A stretch of 64,000 bases of DNA from Fonsecaea monophora (lineage: Eukaryota; Ascomycota; Eurotiomycetes; Chaetothyriales; Herpotrichiellaceae): NCBI RefSeq assembly GCF_001642475.1, contig NW_019173971.1, forward strand, positions 206,039-270,038. The letters run 5' to 3'. Shown piece by piece: positions 32,514-43,871 of the stretch. The translations under genes were made by a program, and so were the position numbers. The notes below the pieces were generated by a model. That model was given only the letters and a program-made list of their open reading frames with translations, did not search any database and had not been told where the DNA came from. Each line of letters opens with the position of its first letter. Position 1 is the first letter of the stretch.

Positions 32514-34343
32514 ATGTTGCTGACCCCATTCTCAGTCTTCGTCGTCGCCCCCGCTCTCGCGCTACTCAGCGGCATCCTCATCGTCCTCTACCAATGGGTT
32601 GATGTGCTGATCCGCCGCCGCCGCCTTCCTCCCGGGCCATTCCCTTTGCCCTTGGTCGGCAACCTCTTCCAGCTGCCTCGGGAGAAGCAATGGTGTAAAT
32701 TGGAGGAATGGTCAAAGGTCTACAACAGCCCCATCATCACGTACTGGGAAGGGTGCAAGGCCACGATCGTGTGCAACGACGCCTGGACCATCTCGGAACT
32801 CAATGACCGACGCGCCAATATCTACTCGTCGCGCCCGTACAAGACGGTCACGGGCAAGCTGTTCGGGCTGTATGATATGAACCAGGCGGGGTTGCCGTAT
32901 GGCGATCGATGGCGGCTGCATCGGCGGTTGACGGTACGTCTCTCCCCTCTCTCCCTCTCGGCGTCTATTAGTGTAGGAGTGAAGCAGTCACCCAGTATTT
33001 AATATGCTAGGAATGTTAACATCAAAACCTCTGCTAGCACGCCGCGACGAATGCTTCGATAGTGCACAATTACCAGCCTTTCCAAGGTCAAGAAGCCAAG
33101 ATCCTCGTCAACGACTGCCTGGAGCGACCCGAATCGTTCGTCGATGCGGTGGACCGATACACTGTATCAGTCGTGTCAACGATCGCCTGGGGCCGGCGGA
33201 TCAGGGCGTACGACGACCCGGTGCTCCGCGTCGCGCAGGCATTTGTGGGATCGTCGTCGCTCGCGCTGCCCGGTCGGTGCTGGACCGAGGCGATCCCCAT
33301 CCTCGCCGACATGCCCAACTGCCTCAACACGCTGCCGGCCATGATGAAGACGCTGGCGACCAGCTCGAACAAGTACTTCTACGCGCTGTGCGAAGAGGGC
33401 GCCAAACAGCCCGAAGACAACTTTGCCAAGCGGCTGATCCGCGAGGGCGAGGACGGGCTCGGCCGTGTCGACATTGCCAATTTGACGGGCAACTTCATGG
33501 GAGCGGGCGTCGACACGACCAGCTCGTCCCTCCTCTCGTGCATCCTGGCCATGTGCCTCTTCCCGGACGTCCAGGCGAAAGCCCACGCCGAGCTGGACCG
33601 CGTGGTCGGCCAGGACCGGTCGCCGACGTGGTCCGACGAGAACCAGCTGGAGTTCATCTACGCGCTCGTCCAGGAGACGTTGCGCTGGCGCCCTGTCTTC
33701 CCGCTCGGCGGACCCCAGCACTGCCCGATCCAGGACGACGAGTACCAGGGCTACCGGATCCCCAAGGGCACGCCCATCCTGGGCAACCTCTACGCCATCA
33801 ACCGCAACCCGCGCGAGTACCCGGAACCCCTGGAATTTCGACCCGAGCGCTTCATTGGGGACCTCGAACGGCCGTACCCTAATAAGAAGGGACATAATGT
33901 CTTCGGCTGGGGTCGGCGGGTCTGCAGCGGCGAGTCGCTGGCGCAGCAGAGTCTCTTCTTCACCATCGCGTGCCTGCTGTGGGCGTTTGAGATCAGACCA
34001 GGGTTAGACGACAATGTAAGTTTCTTTTCCTCTATCAGAATCTTTGACACACAGAAAGGAATCCCTTCAAGGTGACAACAACAAAGAACTAACGTGCGAG
34101 ATGAATCAGGGCAAGGAACTCAAACTCGACCCCGAAGCATACAATAACATGCAAGTCAACCGGCCCCTGCCGTTCAAGGCACGCTTCATCCCCCGCTCGG
34201 AGAAGATTGCGAATATCATCAAGGACGACGCCGTTGCTGCCACCGAGTTTCTCAAAAAGTACGATGGCGAGACAAAAGTCACCAAGGAGAATGCGCAGTC
34301 GGTTGTGCTTGAAGCCGTCACGCCGGCGATTGAGAAGGCGTAA
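32514..34343 (+). CDS. Cytochrome P450, full-length paralogue of the left-edge P450
   Basis: Three exons, 32514-32933, 33038-34015 and 34110-34343, give 543 aa. A membrane anchor at about residues 6-27 is followed by the hinge RRRRLPPGPFPLPLVGN. The I-helix reads GAGVDTT (about 295-301), the K-helix ETLR, the meander PERF and the haem loop FGWGRRVCSG with Cys436. The type resembles fungal O-methylsterigmatocystin oxidoreductase-like (CYP64/CYP620-type) enzymes; the family number is uncertain. The last intron lies at the same codon as in the P450 at 1-811, just before G-x-x-x-KLDP, and both proteins carry a 70-odd-residue tail with an xGET motif. Start ATG 32514 is chosen because the upstream frame begins only with GTG. 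It is co-located head to head with regulator 2. Confidence 0.93.
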
Positions 34344-34979
34344 TTACAGCCCCAGAGGAGAGCACGTTGGAGGAAGACGCAAGAGGAGATGCGGGATCGT
34401 ACATACATGGCATATAGCATTGATACCTAGGTATATAAGCCCAGGTAGCTGGTCGAACATGAGTAGAGGTTTGTCCGAGAGGCTGCATCTCATGCACATT
34501 GGAACAGAAATAGAGTAGAAGCTCGAGCAATTGGAGGGTTACAAAGGAAACCACCCGAGGTATATCATTGTAGTACAACCCAAAAAAAAGAAGGCGACTT
34601 TTGGTACGAACTAGGTCGACCAACTCGGAGGGATCTTCATTTCAGAGCAAATTCTGGGTATCAGTCCTCACATGTAAATTCAGAGGCAGGACAGTTTCGA
34701 CGCGAAACTGAAGAGGGAATCGAGATGTTGAGTTGGGAATCCATGTTGCAATGTACACCCAGGTAGTGTGGTGGTAGTCTACCTCGAATGAGTGAGTGGA
34801 TGAGACTGTATCTCTCGCTGTTTCATTACCCTTACTCCGGAGTGTCGAATATTGAAACGTGATCGAATCACTTGCATGTAACCTAGCATGCTGGCTCTGT
34901 TCAAATCCCTCCCCATAAACGACGAACGACCACACGTTTCATCACGGCCTTTCCATGCCCTCCCAGGACAAGGACGATC
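34344..34979. other. Intergenic, convergent 3' ends
   Basis: 636 nt between the 3' ends of the P450 and the Rieske gene. A tRNA-like B-box string occurs near 34899 but no cloverleaf could be formed. No gene is seen. Confidence 0.5.
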
Positions 34980-36408
34980 TTACCACGCCAACTTCGCCGC
35001 ATCCGGCCCTCCAGCACCATCGCAGATCCCTTTACAAAACGCCTCGTCCTCCTCCAACTGCGAGCCGCTGGCGGACCTCTTCGCGGGCCAAATCTGCTTC
35101 CCCGCCACTTTCTCCCGTTCGGCGTGCTTCAGGAGCATCTCGCGAATGATGGACTCGGTGTAGGACACGCCGGCCTCGAGGTCCGGGTGGAGCGGGCCCG
35201 TGACGAAGGCGCCCGAATTGAGGTTGCCCTGGGCGCCGTTGGCGAGCCACTTGTCCTCGCCCTCGACCTGGCTGTAGAAGTCGAGTTCCTTTTCGAGCTT
35301 GGCCGGGTCGATGCCCTTGCGGCGGTAGACCTCGTACCGCATGGTCGAGGTGGTGGCGGATGTGGGCACGATTTGCATCATGTAGAAGAACTCTTGACTG
35401 GGACACACCGTTAGCGGTAACATCTTGGGGATTGGAGGTGTGGTTGAAGAAAAGGGGGAGACTCACGTCATGGTCACCGAAGAGTTGGGAAACATATATG
35501 TCGGACTGACAAACGCTGAGCGGTCTTCCTCGGCGTTGCCCATGTGCTTGATATAGTACCGCTCACAGCCGTAGACCAGCTGCTTCTGCGCAATGAAGGG
35601 CGCCAGACCAGGATGCGCGGTCGGACAGTGATAGCACTTTTCAGGCCAAGTCAGTACTCAGCCCGTCGTCGAGAATGCCCATAGGCGGCCGAAGAACAGA
35701 GGAGAGAATGCATACCTCGTTATAGTTCTCAATCAGTGTCTTCCAGTTGAACTTGCCCTCCATGCCCCACGTGTGGTTATACTCGTAGTCGTCCATGTCG
35801 AAATTGGACAGGCGCGGCTGTGTATCGACGCCGCCAAACTGCTCGTCCCACGACACGGTCGGGGTCTCGGCGGCGTCGAGGTTCACCCAGATGAAGCCCC
35901 GGACGTCGACGTGGACGTGGACCTGGAACAGCGAGTACTCCTTCTTGTCGAAATCCTCGACCGAGTCGAATCGGGGTGCTTTGGCCAAGTTTCCATTCAG
36001 GCCGTAGGACCATCCTGTTGGTAGTTAGTACCCACTCGCTCACTCACTCACTTACACCCTCTCTCTCCACAGGCAGAGAGCATAGCTCAGGGCTTGATGC
36101 CTACCGTGGTATTTACATGCCAGAATACTGACTTTGCCTTCGTCCTGGTGCACCAGGGGAAACGCCCGGTGTCGACAGATATTGAGGAACGCGCGGATCT
36201 CGCCCTGCCGGTCTTTGATGAGCATGAAGGGAATGCCGGCCACCTCGTAGCGGACGTAGGTGCCCGCCGCGCCAAAGCGGAGTTTATGTGAGATCAACAG
36301 CCATGACTGCGAGAAGATGGCGCGGCGTTCGAATTCGTAAAAGGCCGGCTCTGTATACCACGACGCGGGGAACGTTTGGCGTCGTTCAGGGGTCTTTTGC
36401 GCCGGCAT
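34980..36408 (-). CDS. Rieske non-haem iron oxygenase, alpha-subunit type
   Basis: Four exons, 36408-36105, 36014-35716, 35636-35467 and 35397-34980, give 396 aa with consistent phases. The Rieske [2Fe-2S] ligands are Cys78, His80, Cys98 and His101, in C-x-H-x17-C-x2-H spacing. The catalytic domain has FNWKTLIENYNECYHCPTAH, the mononuclear-iron region of choline-monooxygenase-like and ring-hydroxylating oxygenases. An intron falls exactly between NYNE and CYHC. Expected reaction: O2 activation with electrons from a separate reductase, giving mono- or dihydroxylation or demethylation. No ferredoxin or ferredoxin-reductase gene is visible in the window, so electrons must come from elsewhere. 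It may feed dihydroxylated intermediates to the SDR and ring-cleavage enzyme (inference). Confidence 0.92.
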
Positions 36409-37506
36409 GGTGATTTGTAGGCGGGGGTCTGAGGTTACTGATGATATAGCTAACAATAGCGGCACCGAATGGTCTGGTAGTCTGGTAGGCTTATCGATAT
36501 GTAATACTATAGTTCTGATATCCAATACTGTACTTACTAGGCCAGTCCGTCCAATGTGTGGCTCTCTAATAGTTCCAGAGGGACCTCCTCGGATACTCAC
36601 GGCCGCAAAGCCGCTTAGGCGACGAGCCTCTGAGTGGCCAAGGCAGCCCTTGGGACGGGGACAATCAGGGCCCAGAAGCCAGACACAGGGGCGAAGATGC
36701 CCGTCCGAGCCCTCGCGACTTCGCCTGTGCAACCCCGAACCAGCTCGTTTTCGGGGTGTTATCATCTCCTATCATAGCAGCCTGAAAGAAGGTTGTTTAC
36801 CTGTGATAAACAAACACAAAGGGTTCAGCATGATGCAATCACTTTTGCCACATCAGATCCAGACATCTGCTGATCCTCTCAAGTCTCAAGATAAGAAATG
36901 AATGATTGATACATTTGCCATTACTGCTGTTGAGTAAAAGCTACAAGCCAGGCAAGCTGCCATGGAGATCAACCAAAGGCCGGTATGAGCGACATGAGAC
37001 TGTGCTCTATCTCCATTACTCATTCATACAGTTCCGCCAAACATGAGTATACTAAGAGTGACAGGGCACCGTCGAAAAGGACTGCACAAGATGGATGTAT
37101 CGGCGGGATTCTCTCGTCGTGTTGTAACCGATCTGACAATCCTATCACGCTTTGCCTCTCACTGTAAAGGACCAACACATATGGGCACAGCTCCTCGTCG
37201 TGGATCTGGCTCTTCAGTAATATTAACGAGATAGAATCTGTTTCGGCGAGCAATGTATCTATCAAAGATTTTACGTAGAAGCATTCAGGAATGAGCCTTT
37301 AATTTGATGCGAAGTCCATCTATTCCACAGCCAGCAGCTATAGTTCTATGGACCAACATTGCACAACGACCGTCGACAAAACCCTGCTGCATCCGCATTC
37401 CCTTGCCTCTGTCATCATGGCACCGGCCAAAATAGTTCTCAGCCATCTACCGGCAAGAGAAGCGGTCGCATCTCCCACAACTAATCCACCTCCGACACTG
37501 CGGTTC
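36409..37506. other. Intergenic, promoter of the Rieske oxygenase gene
   Basis: 1.1 kb with only short open frames. The upstream extension of the Rieske reading frame (to 36765) lacks an ATG that would fit the family and is treated as leader. Confidence 0.5.
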
Positions 37507-39470
37507 TCAAGCGTCAGTTGCAGTGACTGAAACTTGCCCCATCTTGGACTTCAGACCTTGGTCTTTGCCGTCTTGCCCAGCGGAAACTTGGGGACTGATC
37601 GTGTGCCCATTGAGCACTTCCATCACGCTGTGGTCGCTGTGGGTGACATGCTCAAAGATTTCGTCGATTTGCTCCAGCGTCTTGCCTTTGGTTTCCTTGA
37701 ACAGAGCAATGATTACAATCAGAATGACCGTGTCCCATCCAGCGGTGATGGCGTAGTATTTCCACTGGATCTTCTCCAGCGCGATCGGCGAGGTGTAAAG
37801 GTTGATGAAGCTGATCGCAAATCCAATAGCCTGGCTGGCGGCAACACCTTTGCCTCGCTGTGAGAACTTGAGGATCTCGGGTGGATAGGTGTAGGCCAGA
37901 ATCATCCTGCATAAATCAGCATCTCCTCAAAAGGCTCGGAAAAAGACGAGACTTACCAGCTGGTGCTTGCAAAGAAGATGAAAACGCCCACAATCACGAG
38001 TGCCCCGATTCCGAAGCGGATGTCGCCTGTGGTCTGACCCCGCTCGACCAAGATCGACATGAGGACGAGGCAAACGATGATGCCAGCAGTACCAGTAACT
38101 GAGATATCTGTGTCAGCGCAAAGGTTATAGATTAGAGGAGGGGGGGGCGAAACTTACTCAAAGAAGGTCGACGCCCCAAGCGATGGATGGAGAAGACGCC
38201 GAACAAGCTCACCAAGAATTGCCAAATGATGAGGCCCATGTTGATCAGCAGGGTGTCCCAAATGTCGGTCACGCCCGCGCTGAAGATGACAAAGGACAAG
38301 AAATACCTGGTCGGGCGTTAGCAGTGCAGGATACGCATTAGGTGACCTTTTGACCTACAGGATCATGTTGGCTCCGACAATCTGGTAAAAGGTGTTTGTG
38401 AGGGCTGCGATGATGAAGCGGCGCCGGTTTGGTGCTGCCGTCAATGTCAGTCAGGCCATTTAGTCACTGCGTTTTTGAGCTGCAATCGTACCTGGGCTGA
38501 TCAGATCTTTCCATGTTCCACCGTGCGACGATTCGTATTCCAAAGTGTCGATAATCTCTTTCAGTTCTACCTCGACAATCTCGCTTTGCGCATTGCCTCT
38601 GGCGTGTAGTCGAGCGATGATTTCGCCTGCCTGCTTTCAATTAGTGATAGTTCTTCTGCGTAATCTAGGTATGCTTTCAACTGACCTTCTCCCTCTGGCC
38701 TTTCGAAACAAGCCAGCGTGGGCTTTCGTCGACAAAGGGCAAAAGACAGAGACCAAGAAGGGGGCCCGTGGCTTCACCCTATTCGCAGTCAGATCGAGTT
38801 TGATTGAAAAGAGTTGTGCAACTCACCAAGACGGCTCCTCGCCAAGCCCAGTCGCTTCCAGCATCATAGATGCCCATGACGATGAAACATACTAAGATGG
38901 CCGTAAAGGGAACAGCACACATCACGAGACCAGAGATCAACTGCCTGGTCTTTGGCGGTGACAATTCGGCAATCCACATAGGGACGGCGGTGGCGGCCAC
39001 AGTTGTGGCCACGCCAATGAAGAAACGGCCGACAATGAATTGAGCCCCTAGGTAAATGGTCAGAATGTCGTTGGTGTCACTGGCGGACACGGTCGACTTA
39101 CAGGACTCGGCACTGGCTTGAAGAATGACTCCCAAGATAACCAACAGGTTCCCGCAAGCAATGCTCTTGATCCTTCCCCATTTGTCGATCCAGGCTCCGA
39201 GAAATGGACCAGTCACCACGGCACCAGCGCTAATAATGGCAGTATTGAGACCGATCCGGTTGTGGTCCAATTCGAAATCTGCGCATAGAATATTAGCTTC
39301 CCAGGCAGATTTCCCATTTCGAAAGGGTAAAACTTGCGTTCAAGATATCTAGCATTGATGTTGAGATTGTTGACCATGCTGGCATCGTAGGATAATATGG
39401 CGATGCTGAACGAGGCGGTCAGGAATGCCAGGACCATAGACGTGCGTGGACCAAATTTGATGAGAGCCAT
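37507..39470 (-). CDS. MFS sugar-porter family transporter, eight exons, one GC-AG intron
   Basis: Exons 39470-39338, 39278-38827, 38778-38686, 38630-38492, 38434-38359, 38306-38158, 38098-37957 and 37906-37507 give 527 aa in continuous frame. Sugar-porter marks are GAWIDKWGRIKS (loop 2-3), GRFFIGVATTVAATAVPMWIAELSP, FVDESPRWLVSKG after TM6, HRLGRRPSL (loop 8-9) and YPPEILKFSQRGKG, ending in KETKGKTLEQIDEIF. About 12 membrane segments are expected at the plasma membrane. No GT donor in the needed phase exists for intron 1; a GCAAGT donor at 39337-39332 with CTAAT branch and CGCAG acceptor gives a perfect join, so this is a GC-AG intron. For exon 7 an acceptor 9 nt upstream is also possible. 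Cargo may be a sugar, lactose-like, quinate-like or aromatic acid. Confidence 0.9.
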
Positions 39471-41479
39471 TTTGATAGATACACTGGCGACGAGAATTGC
39501 CAGAGTTGGATTGACTGAAAGGGTTATACGGGATCTGCCAGCCTCATGAGGATATCAGGAGCGCGTGGATCTGTAATGTTCCAGGCGTCCATGATATACG
39601 CACAGAGTGTTGATTGATATACCCATGTATTGAGGTCGGGCTGTCGGGGGGTCTGCGCGAGTACGAAGCTGCTGCAAAACAAAAGGCAGCAGAAGTGAAC
39701 TTGTTCGAGGCGACTCCAGGAAGCTTTCGAACGCGCGGGCCGAATGGCCGATGGGCTCCAGCTTGGCTGGATTGGAAACACAAGACTGTTGTAGGGTCCT
39801 GAGCCATTGCCATGTGCCCCAACATCTTATCGCCCGCCTATCTTGGGCGGGCACTCCACCCGGACCCAGAGTTGAGATAAGGACAATAGATACGGTGCGC
39901 AACCCATTGCACCTCCAGAGAGATAAATGCAGTTGTGAATATGCCCAAAGGACATTTTCGTATCTCACGGCCGCTCTTTCGGCCTTTTGAAAACAGAAAG
40001 AAAAGACCGCTTGCCAGTCAGTGCGATTCGTTCAACTGCCGAAATTCAACTCGCTGCGGTCTCCACCACGCCCCAGAGTTTCAGTTGCGCCCCCAGAATC
40101 CCGAGCTTGCGGAGAAGTGGACTCTGGACTGCGAGCTGCGGTTGCTGTTACTTAATAGCCCAGCGACAGCACGCGTAAGCCACACCCTTGGCCCGTGTTG
40201 GGAAATTCAAGATGGCGAGGGAATATATCGAAACCACAGACTATTCTTTAGCTGATGGGCAAAAAACAAAATAGTTGAAGACGCTGTCCACAGTGATGTT
40301 GATTCATGTTTAGCTGTATTCTGTCATCGAATCTTCATACGCTGCTGTGGGTGCCATTTGTTTTTCACATATGTATCACCAGGAGCAGCAGATTGAAGAA
40401 GTCCGTCTCTCGGGTCTGCTTGAGCTCGAGGGATTTGCTGGTACAAAAAATAAAAAGTTATGCAGATACTGCCACTCGTAGTGAACAATGCACGTTTGGA
40501 CCGTCAACACGGTTAGCAGAGATATGAAAATTAACCAAACATGTGCAATAGTCTTGTTCGACCTTGGATGAGACAGTGTCATTACCCAGGGTGGTCGGGT
40601 TCTTTGCCGATTCTGAGAGCCGATCGGGATGGCTGCATATCAGAAGCAGCCCCCAAACATATTGTTTGACATAGCTTGATCAGGGTATATAGTTCGCTGG
40701 AATTGAAAGAAATGAATGGAGCGCCAGAATACATCCACCCTTTGGGAAAGCCCGTAGCTTCATTGGTAATGAGTATACCATTTCGCTTTTAAAGATGGGT
40801 GTCTGTGGCAGAAATCTGCCATTGGTTTCATGATCGTTGTATGAATCTCTTTGTCATTTGTTTGGCCTTCTTAAAATATTGTAATTTCGATTCGGCTCGT
40901 TGGTTTCTGGCAGAACAAGAAACAGAGGCACAGAGGTTCGTCCCTGAAGAGGAGCTGAGCGCCAAGGCGCCAAGAACGCACCAGGCCTGTCCCATTTGTG
41001 GTCAATGGTCAAGCGCAGCAGGACGATAGACCGCGATCTCTGCTATAGTGATTCTTGAAGTGTTGTCCTAACAGAGACACAAGAGAGTATGGGCACAGAA
41101 AGATGGTGATAGGCATCAATGCTCACTGTACCGAGTACATTAATTCTCCAAGTGATGCCGCCATACCGCATCTGGACGGCTTAGCCAACGCCTTCCTGCG
41201 GGTGCAGATTGCGGGGAAGTTCAGGGCAGTCCCTTGTTTCTGTCATCTGAGAGGCCGGGCCATGACATCCTTCATCCTCGCAACACAAATGTCTCGAGCA
41301 TATCGTCATGATGCACTGCGATCATGAATTGTGCGACAAGGCATCCAGTGTTACGTCACTGGACGCTGCAACAGCGCTCAGTGATGCAAAATGACAAGCT
41401 CGAATATGACACGCTCTCCCATATACGGAAAGCTCCTGGCTGAAGAGTATACAGTGACAACAAATCCCCGCTACTGACC
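39471..41479. other. Intergenic, divergent promoters of MFS and 11-mer repeat gene
   Basis: 2 kb without a convincing gene. Minus-strand open frames at 39555-39968 overlap one another in all frames and show no family features. A paired CGGCC element (39968-39983) lies about 500 nt upstream of the MFS start. Confidence 0.5.
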
Positions 41480-42194
41480 ATGGTCAAAGTCGCAGAGAAC
41501 CGTGTTATTGATCTCGACCTGCTCCCAGGAGATCCAAAGGCTGACAGGCTCTCGGAGCAAACCAAGTGAGTGATAATGAAACCAGTCCATTCGCCTGCAT
41601 TTGCTGATAGTCCCTGTGATTTCAGAGCTGCAATTGCTGGCAAAGTCCCCCAAAACGAAGCTCAAGGAGTCTCCTCTAATACTCAAAGCGCCGTCGCCGC
41701 CCTCGGAGGTACTGTAGGAGGAGGCGTAAAAGGACTAGTCGACACCGTCGGCAACACTGTTGGATCTCTCGGCGAGGGTGTGGTTGGAACTGTCCAGGGT
41801 GTCGGAGACGGCTTGGGCAGCACTGTACAATTTGCTGGAGGTGCGGTAGGCGCTGGTGCCGGCAAAATAGGCGACATGTTCTCAGGCGGTAGCAAGCAGG
41901 GCAGCCAAGGTGAGCAATTCCTCCGACCCCGTTCACACGAAGACCAAAGACAAGACATCCACTGACCAACCTGTGACTGCCCCAGATGCCAAAGAAGCCC
42001 AAAAAGCACGCTTGGAGGAGGCTACAGACAAGACCAAGGAGATTGGCGGCGATGTAGCAAAGTCAGTCGAGGAACACAGCAAGCAAGCGACCAACGCGGC
42101 CAAAGAGGGTGGTGAAGGCACGAAAGATACTGTTGCAGGTTTGGCAGAAGACAGCAAAGAGAAGGTGGCGGGAGTGTCGTCATCTTCGTCGTGA
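41480..42194 (+). CDS. LEA-like protein with tandem 11-residue repeats
   Basis: Three exons, 41480-41565, 41626-41909 and 41986-42194, give 192 aa. Residues 57-111 form five tandem 11-residue units (GTVGGGVKGLV, DTVGNTVGSLG, EGVVGTVQGVG, DGLGSTVQFAG, GAVGAGAGKIG) with hydrophobic residues at positions 3, 7 and 10 of each. The C-terminal part is charged and Lys/Glu/Ala-rich (KARLEEATDKTKEIGGD, HSKQATNAAKEGGEG), like group 3 LEA proteins. An 11/3 amphipathic helix of this kind binds membrane or lipid-droplet surfaces in LEA proteins and apolipoproteins. Likely role: desiccation or solvent stress protection, or coating of hydrophobic substrate droplets (inference). It has no signal peptide. It converges with the amidohydrolase, 54 nt apart. 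Confidence 0.82.
41708..41872 (+). repeat. Five 33-nt units coding 11-residue repeats
   Basis: Within exon 2 of the LEA-like gene. The periodicity is conserved at protein level (hydrophobic positions 3, 7 and 10) more than at DNA level, so the units are old rather than a recent tandem expansion. Confidence 0.7.
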
Positions 42195-42248
42195 AGAACG
42201 AATGCACTGAGACTAAGACTGCGACCCATGTAACACTGATGTCTATGT

Positions 42249-43871
42249 TCATTGAGCAATATATACCTGTTGTCCATCGAACCAGGTCTGGAGGACCTTT
42301 GCCTGCAGCAGAGTCTCTGGCGACCATTCCATATCCAAGACCACAAAGTCAGCCTTCATGCCGACCTCCAACCTCCCGGTGATCTGGTCCATGAAGCAGC
42401 TGTACGCCGCTCCCTGCGTAGCCGCCGAGAAGGCATTCAACAGCGGCAGCGCAAAATGCTTGTTGACCACCTCTTGTGATTCCGTTTCCCTAGCCGACCG
42501 CCGGGTTGTGGCGACGTAGAGATTGGGCAAAGGCAGGTTGGGGGCCGTGGGAGCATCGGTGCCCAGGGCGAGATTCACGCCCTCATCGAGGAACTCTCGG
42601 TACGCAAAGGCACGACCACGTCGCTGCTCGCCGAGTAAATTGTTCCACTGCCGCAGAATGGCGGGATCGGCGTGCACGGCTTGAATCGACGCAGTGATCT
42701 CAGCCTCACTTAGCCGTTTCGCATCCCCCGGGGATGTCAGCTCCAAGTGCTCAATGCGATGGCGTCGCCCGCTCGAGGCGACGGTCTCGAGGGTATCTAT
42801 GGCCATCTTGATTGTCGCGTCTCCAATAGCGTGCAAAGCGCACTGCAGGCCCGCAGCGTCGGCGCGTTCAACAACTTTCCTGAGCATGTCGGGATCCCAC
42901 AATGGATCGCACGAGACACCGTTTGATGAATATGGCTCCAGGAGCGCCGCCGTGCACGCATCAATCACTCCGTCACCGATGACTTTGATACCCGCGATGC
43001 GGAAATTCGGCGATGTCTGCAGGTTATATTGCTTCCACAGTTCAATGGCGCGGTCAACCTGGCGCAGATTCTCCTCGTCTGTCTTGGACGGATAGATCAG
43101 CCAGTGCGCAGCCACACGAATGGACAATTCCTCCATGGCCCTTAACTCGAGCAGGGCCTCCCATGCATTCTCGTCCATGGCCATTTCCACCATCCCCGTA
43201 TATCCGCAGGAGTTGTAAGTCTTGATCGCTTGACGAATCGCCGAGAGTTTCTCCTCCATCGAGGCCACCTTTGCGAGATGCGGCCACACAATCGTGATGG
43301 CGGCGGCCTCACTCAGTAGCCCGGTGGCATTGCCCTGCTCGTCCCGTTTGATCTCTCCGCCAGGCGGATCTGGCATATTCTGCACGCCCATCTCCTTGAG
43401 GGCGGCAGAATTGCACCACGTGGAGTGCAAGTCCTTCGAGTCGATAAAGATAGCTCGGCCCTGCTCGTCAAGCCCGTCCAAGTCCTTTGCCAACGCGCGT
43501 CCCTCGGTCATGAAATGCATCCAGCCACGACAGAGTATGCGACGTTTCGAAGGATCCGCCCTCGCAGCGTCTCGGATCGTGGATTGTATGTCCGCCAGCG
43601 TCCGACAATGTTCCAGGCTGATCTTCTGCAACGAGGTGCCGAACATCAGGAGGTGCATGTGGCCGTCAATAAAGCCGGGCGCTAGAGTGTGTCTGTTGTC
43701 AAGGTCGACCAGTTTGGCTCCTTCACTCGTTGCCGCATGCACAGCAGCATCGGATCCATCGCCCACATATTCGATTCGGTCGCCATTGATCATGATGCAT
43801 GTATGCATGCCGTACGACGATGCATCCTGTGAGCCAGTGAAGACCCTGGCATTCCGAAAGACCGTGCGCAT
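42249..43871 (-). CDS. YtcJ-like amidohydrolase (amidohydro_3)
   Basis: Single exon, 540 aa, the usual length for this group. The N-terminal beta-domain (VFRNARVFTG) is followed by APGFIDGHMHLLMFG with the H-x-H metal pair, RGWMHFMTEGRALAKDLDGLD, then LHAIGDATIKMAIDTLE, RHRIEHLELTSPGD and the metal aspartate in NLALGTDAPTAP, closing with the second beta-domain segment ADFVVLDMEWS. YtcJ-like enzymes hydrolyse amide, carbamate or formamide bonds; fungal members occur in nitrogen and aromatic-amine metabolism. The substrate is unknown. It is the third amidohydrolase-superfamily member in the window, each from a different subgroup. Confidence 0.9.
   Translation of the reverse strand: MRTVFRNARVFTGSQDASSYGMHTCIMINGDRIEYVGDGSDAAVHAATSEGAKLVDLDNRHTLAPGFIDGHMHLLMFGTSLQKISLEHCRTLADIQSTIRDAARADPSKRRILCRGWMHFMTEGRALAKDLDGLDEQGRAIFIDSKDLHSTWCNSAALKEMGVQNMPDPPGGEIKRDEQGNATGLLSEAAAITIVWPHLAKVASMEEKLSAIRQAIKTYNSCGYTGMVEMAMDENAWEALLELRAMEELSIRVAAHWLIYPSKTDEENLRQVDRAIELWKQYNLQTSPNFRIAGIKVIGDGVIDACTAALLEPYSSNGVSCDPLWDPDMLRKVVERADAAGLQCALHAIGDATIKMAIDTLETVASSGRRHRIEHLELTSPGDAKRLSEAEITASIQAVHADPAILRQWNNLLGEQRRGRAFAYREFLDEGVNLALGTDAPTAPNLPLPNLYVATTRRSARETESQEVVNKHFALPLLNAFSAATQGAAYSCFMDQITGRLEVGMKADFVVLDMEWSPETLLQAKVLQTWFDGQQVYIAQ

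Noticed and set aside
34860..34935. tRNA-like B-box string (TTCAAATCC) in the 3' intergenic region
   Set aside because: No matching A-box or acceptor and anticodon stems could be built around it.
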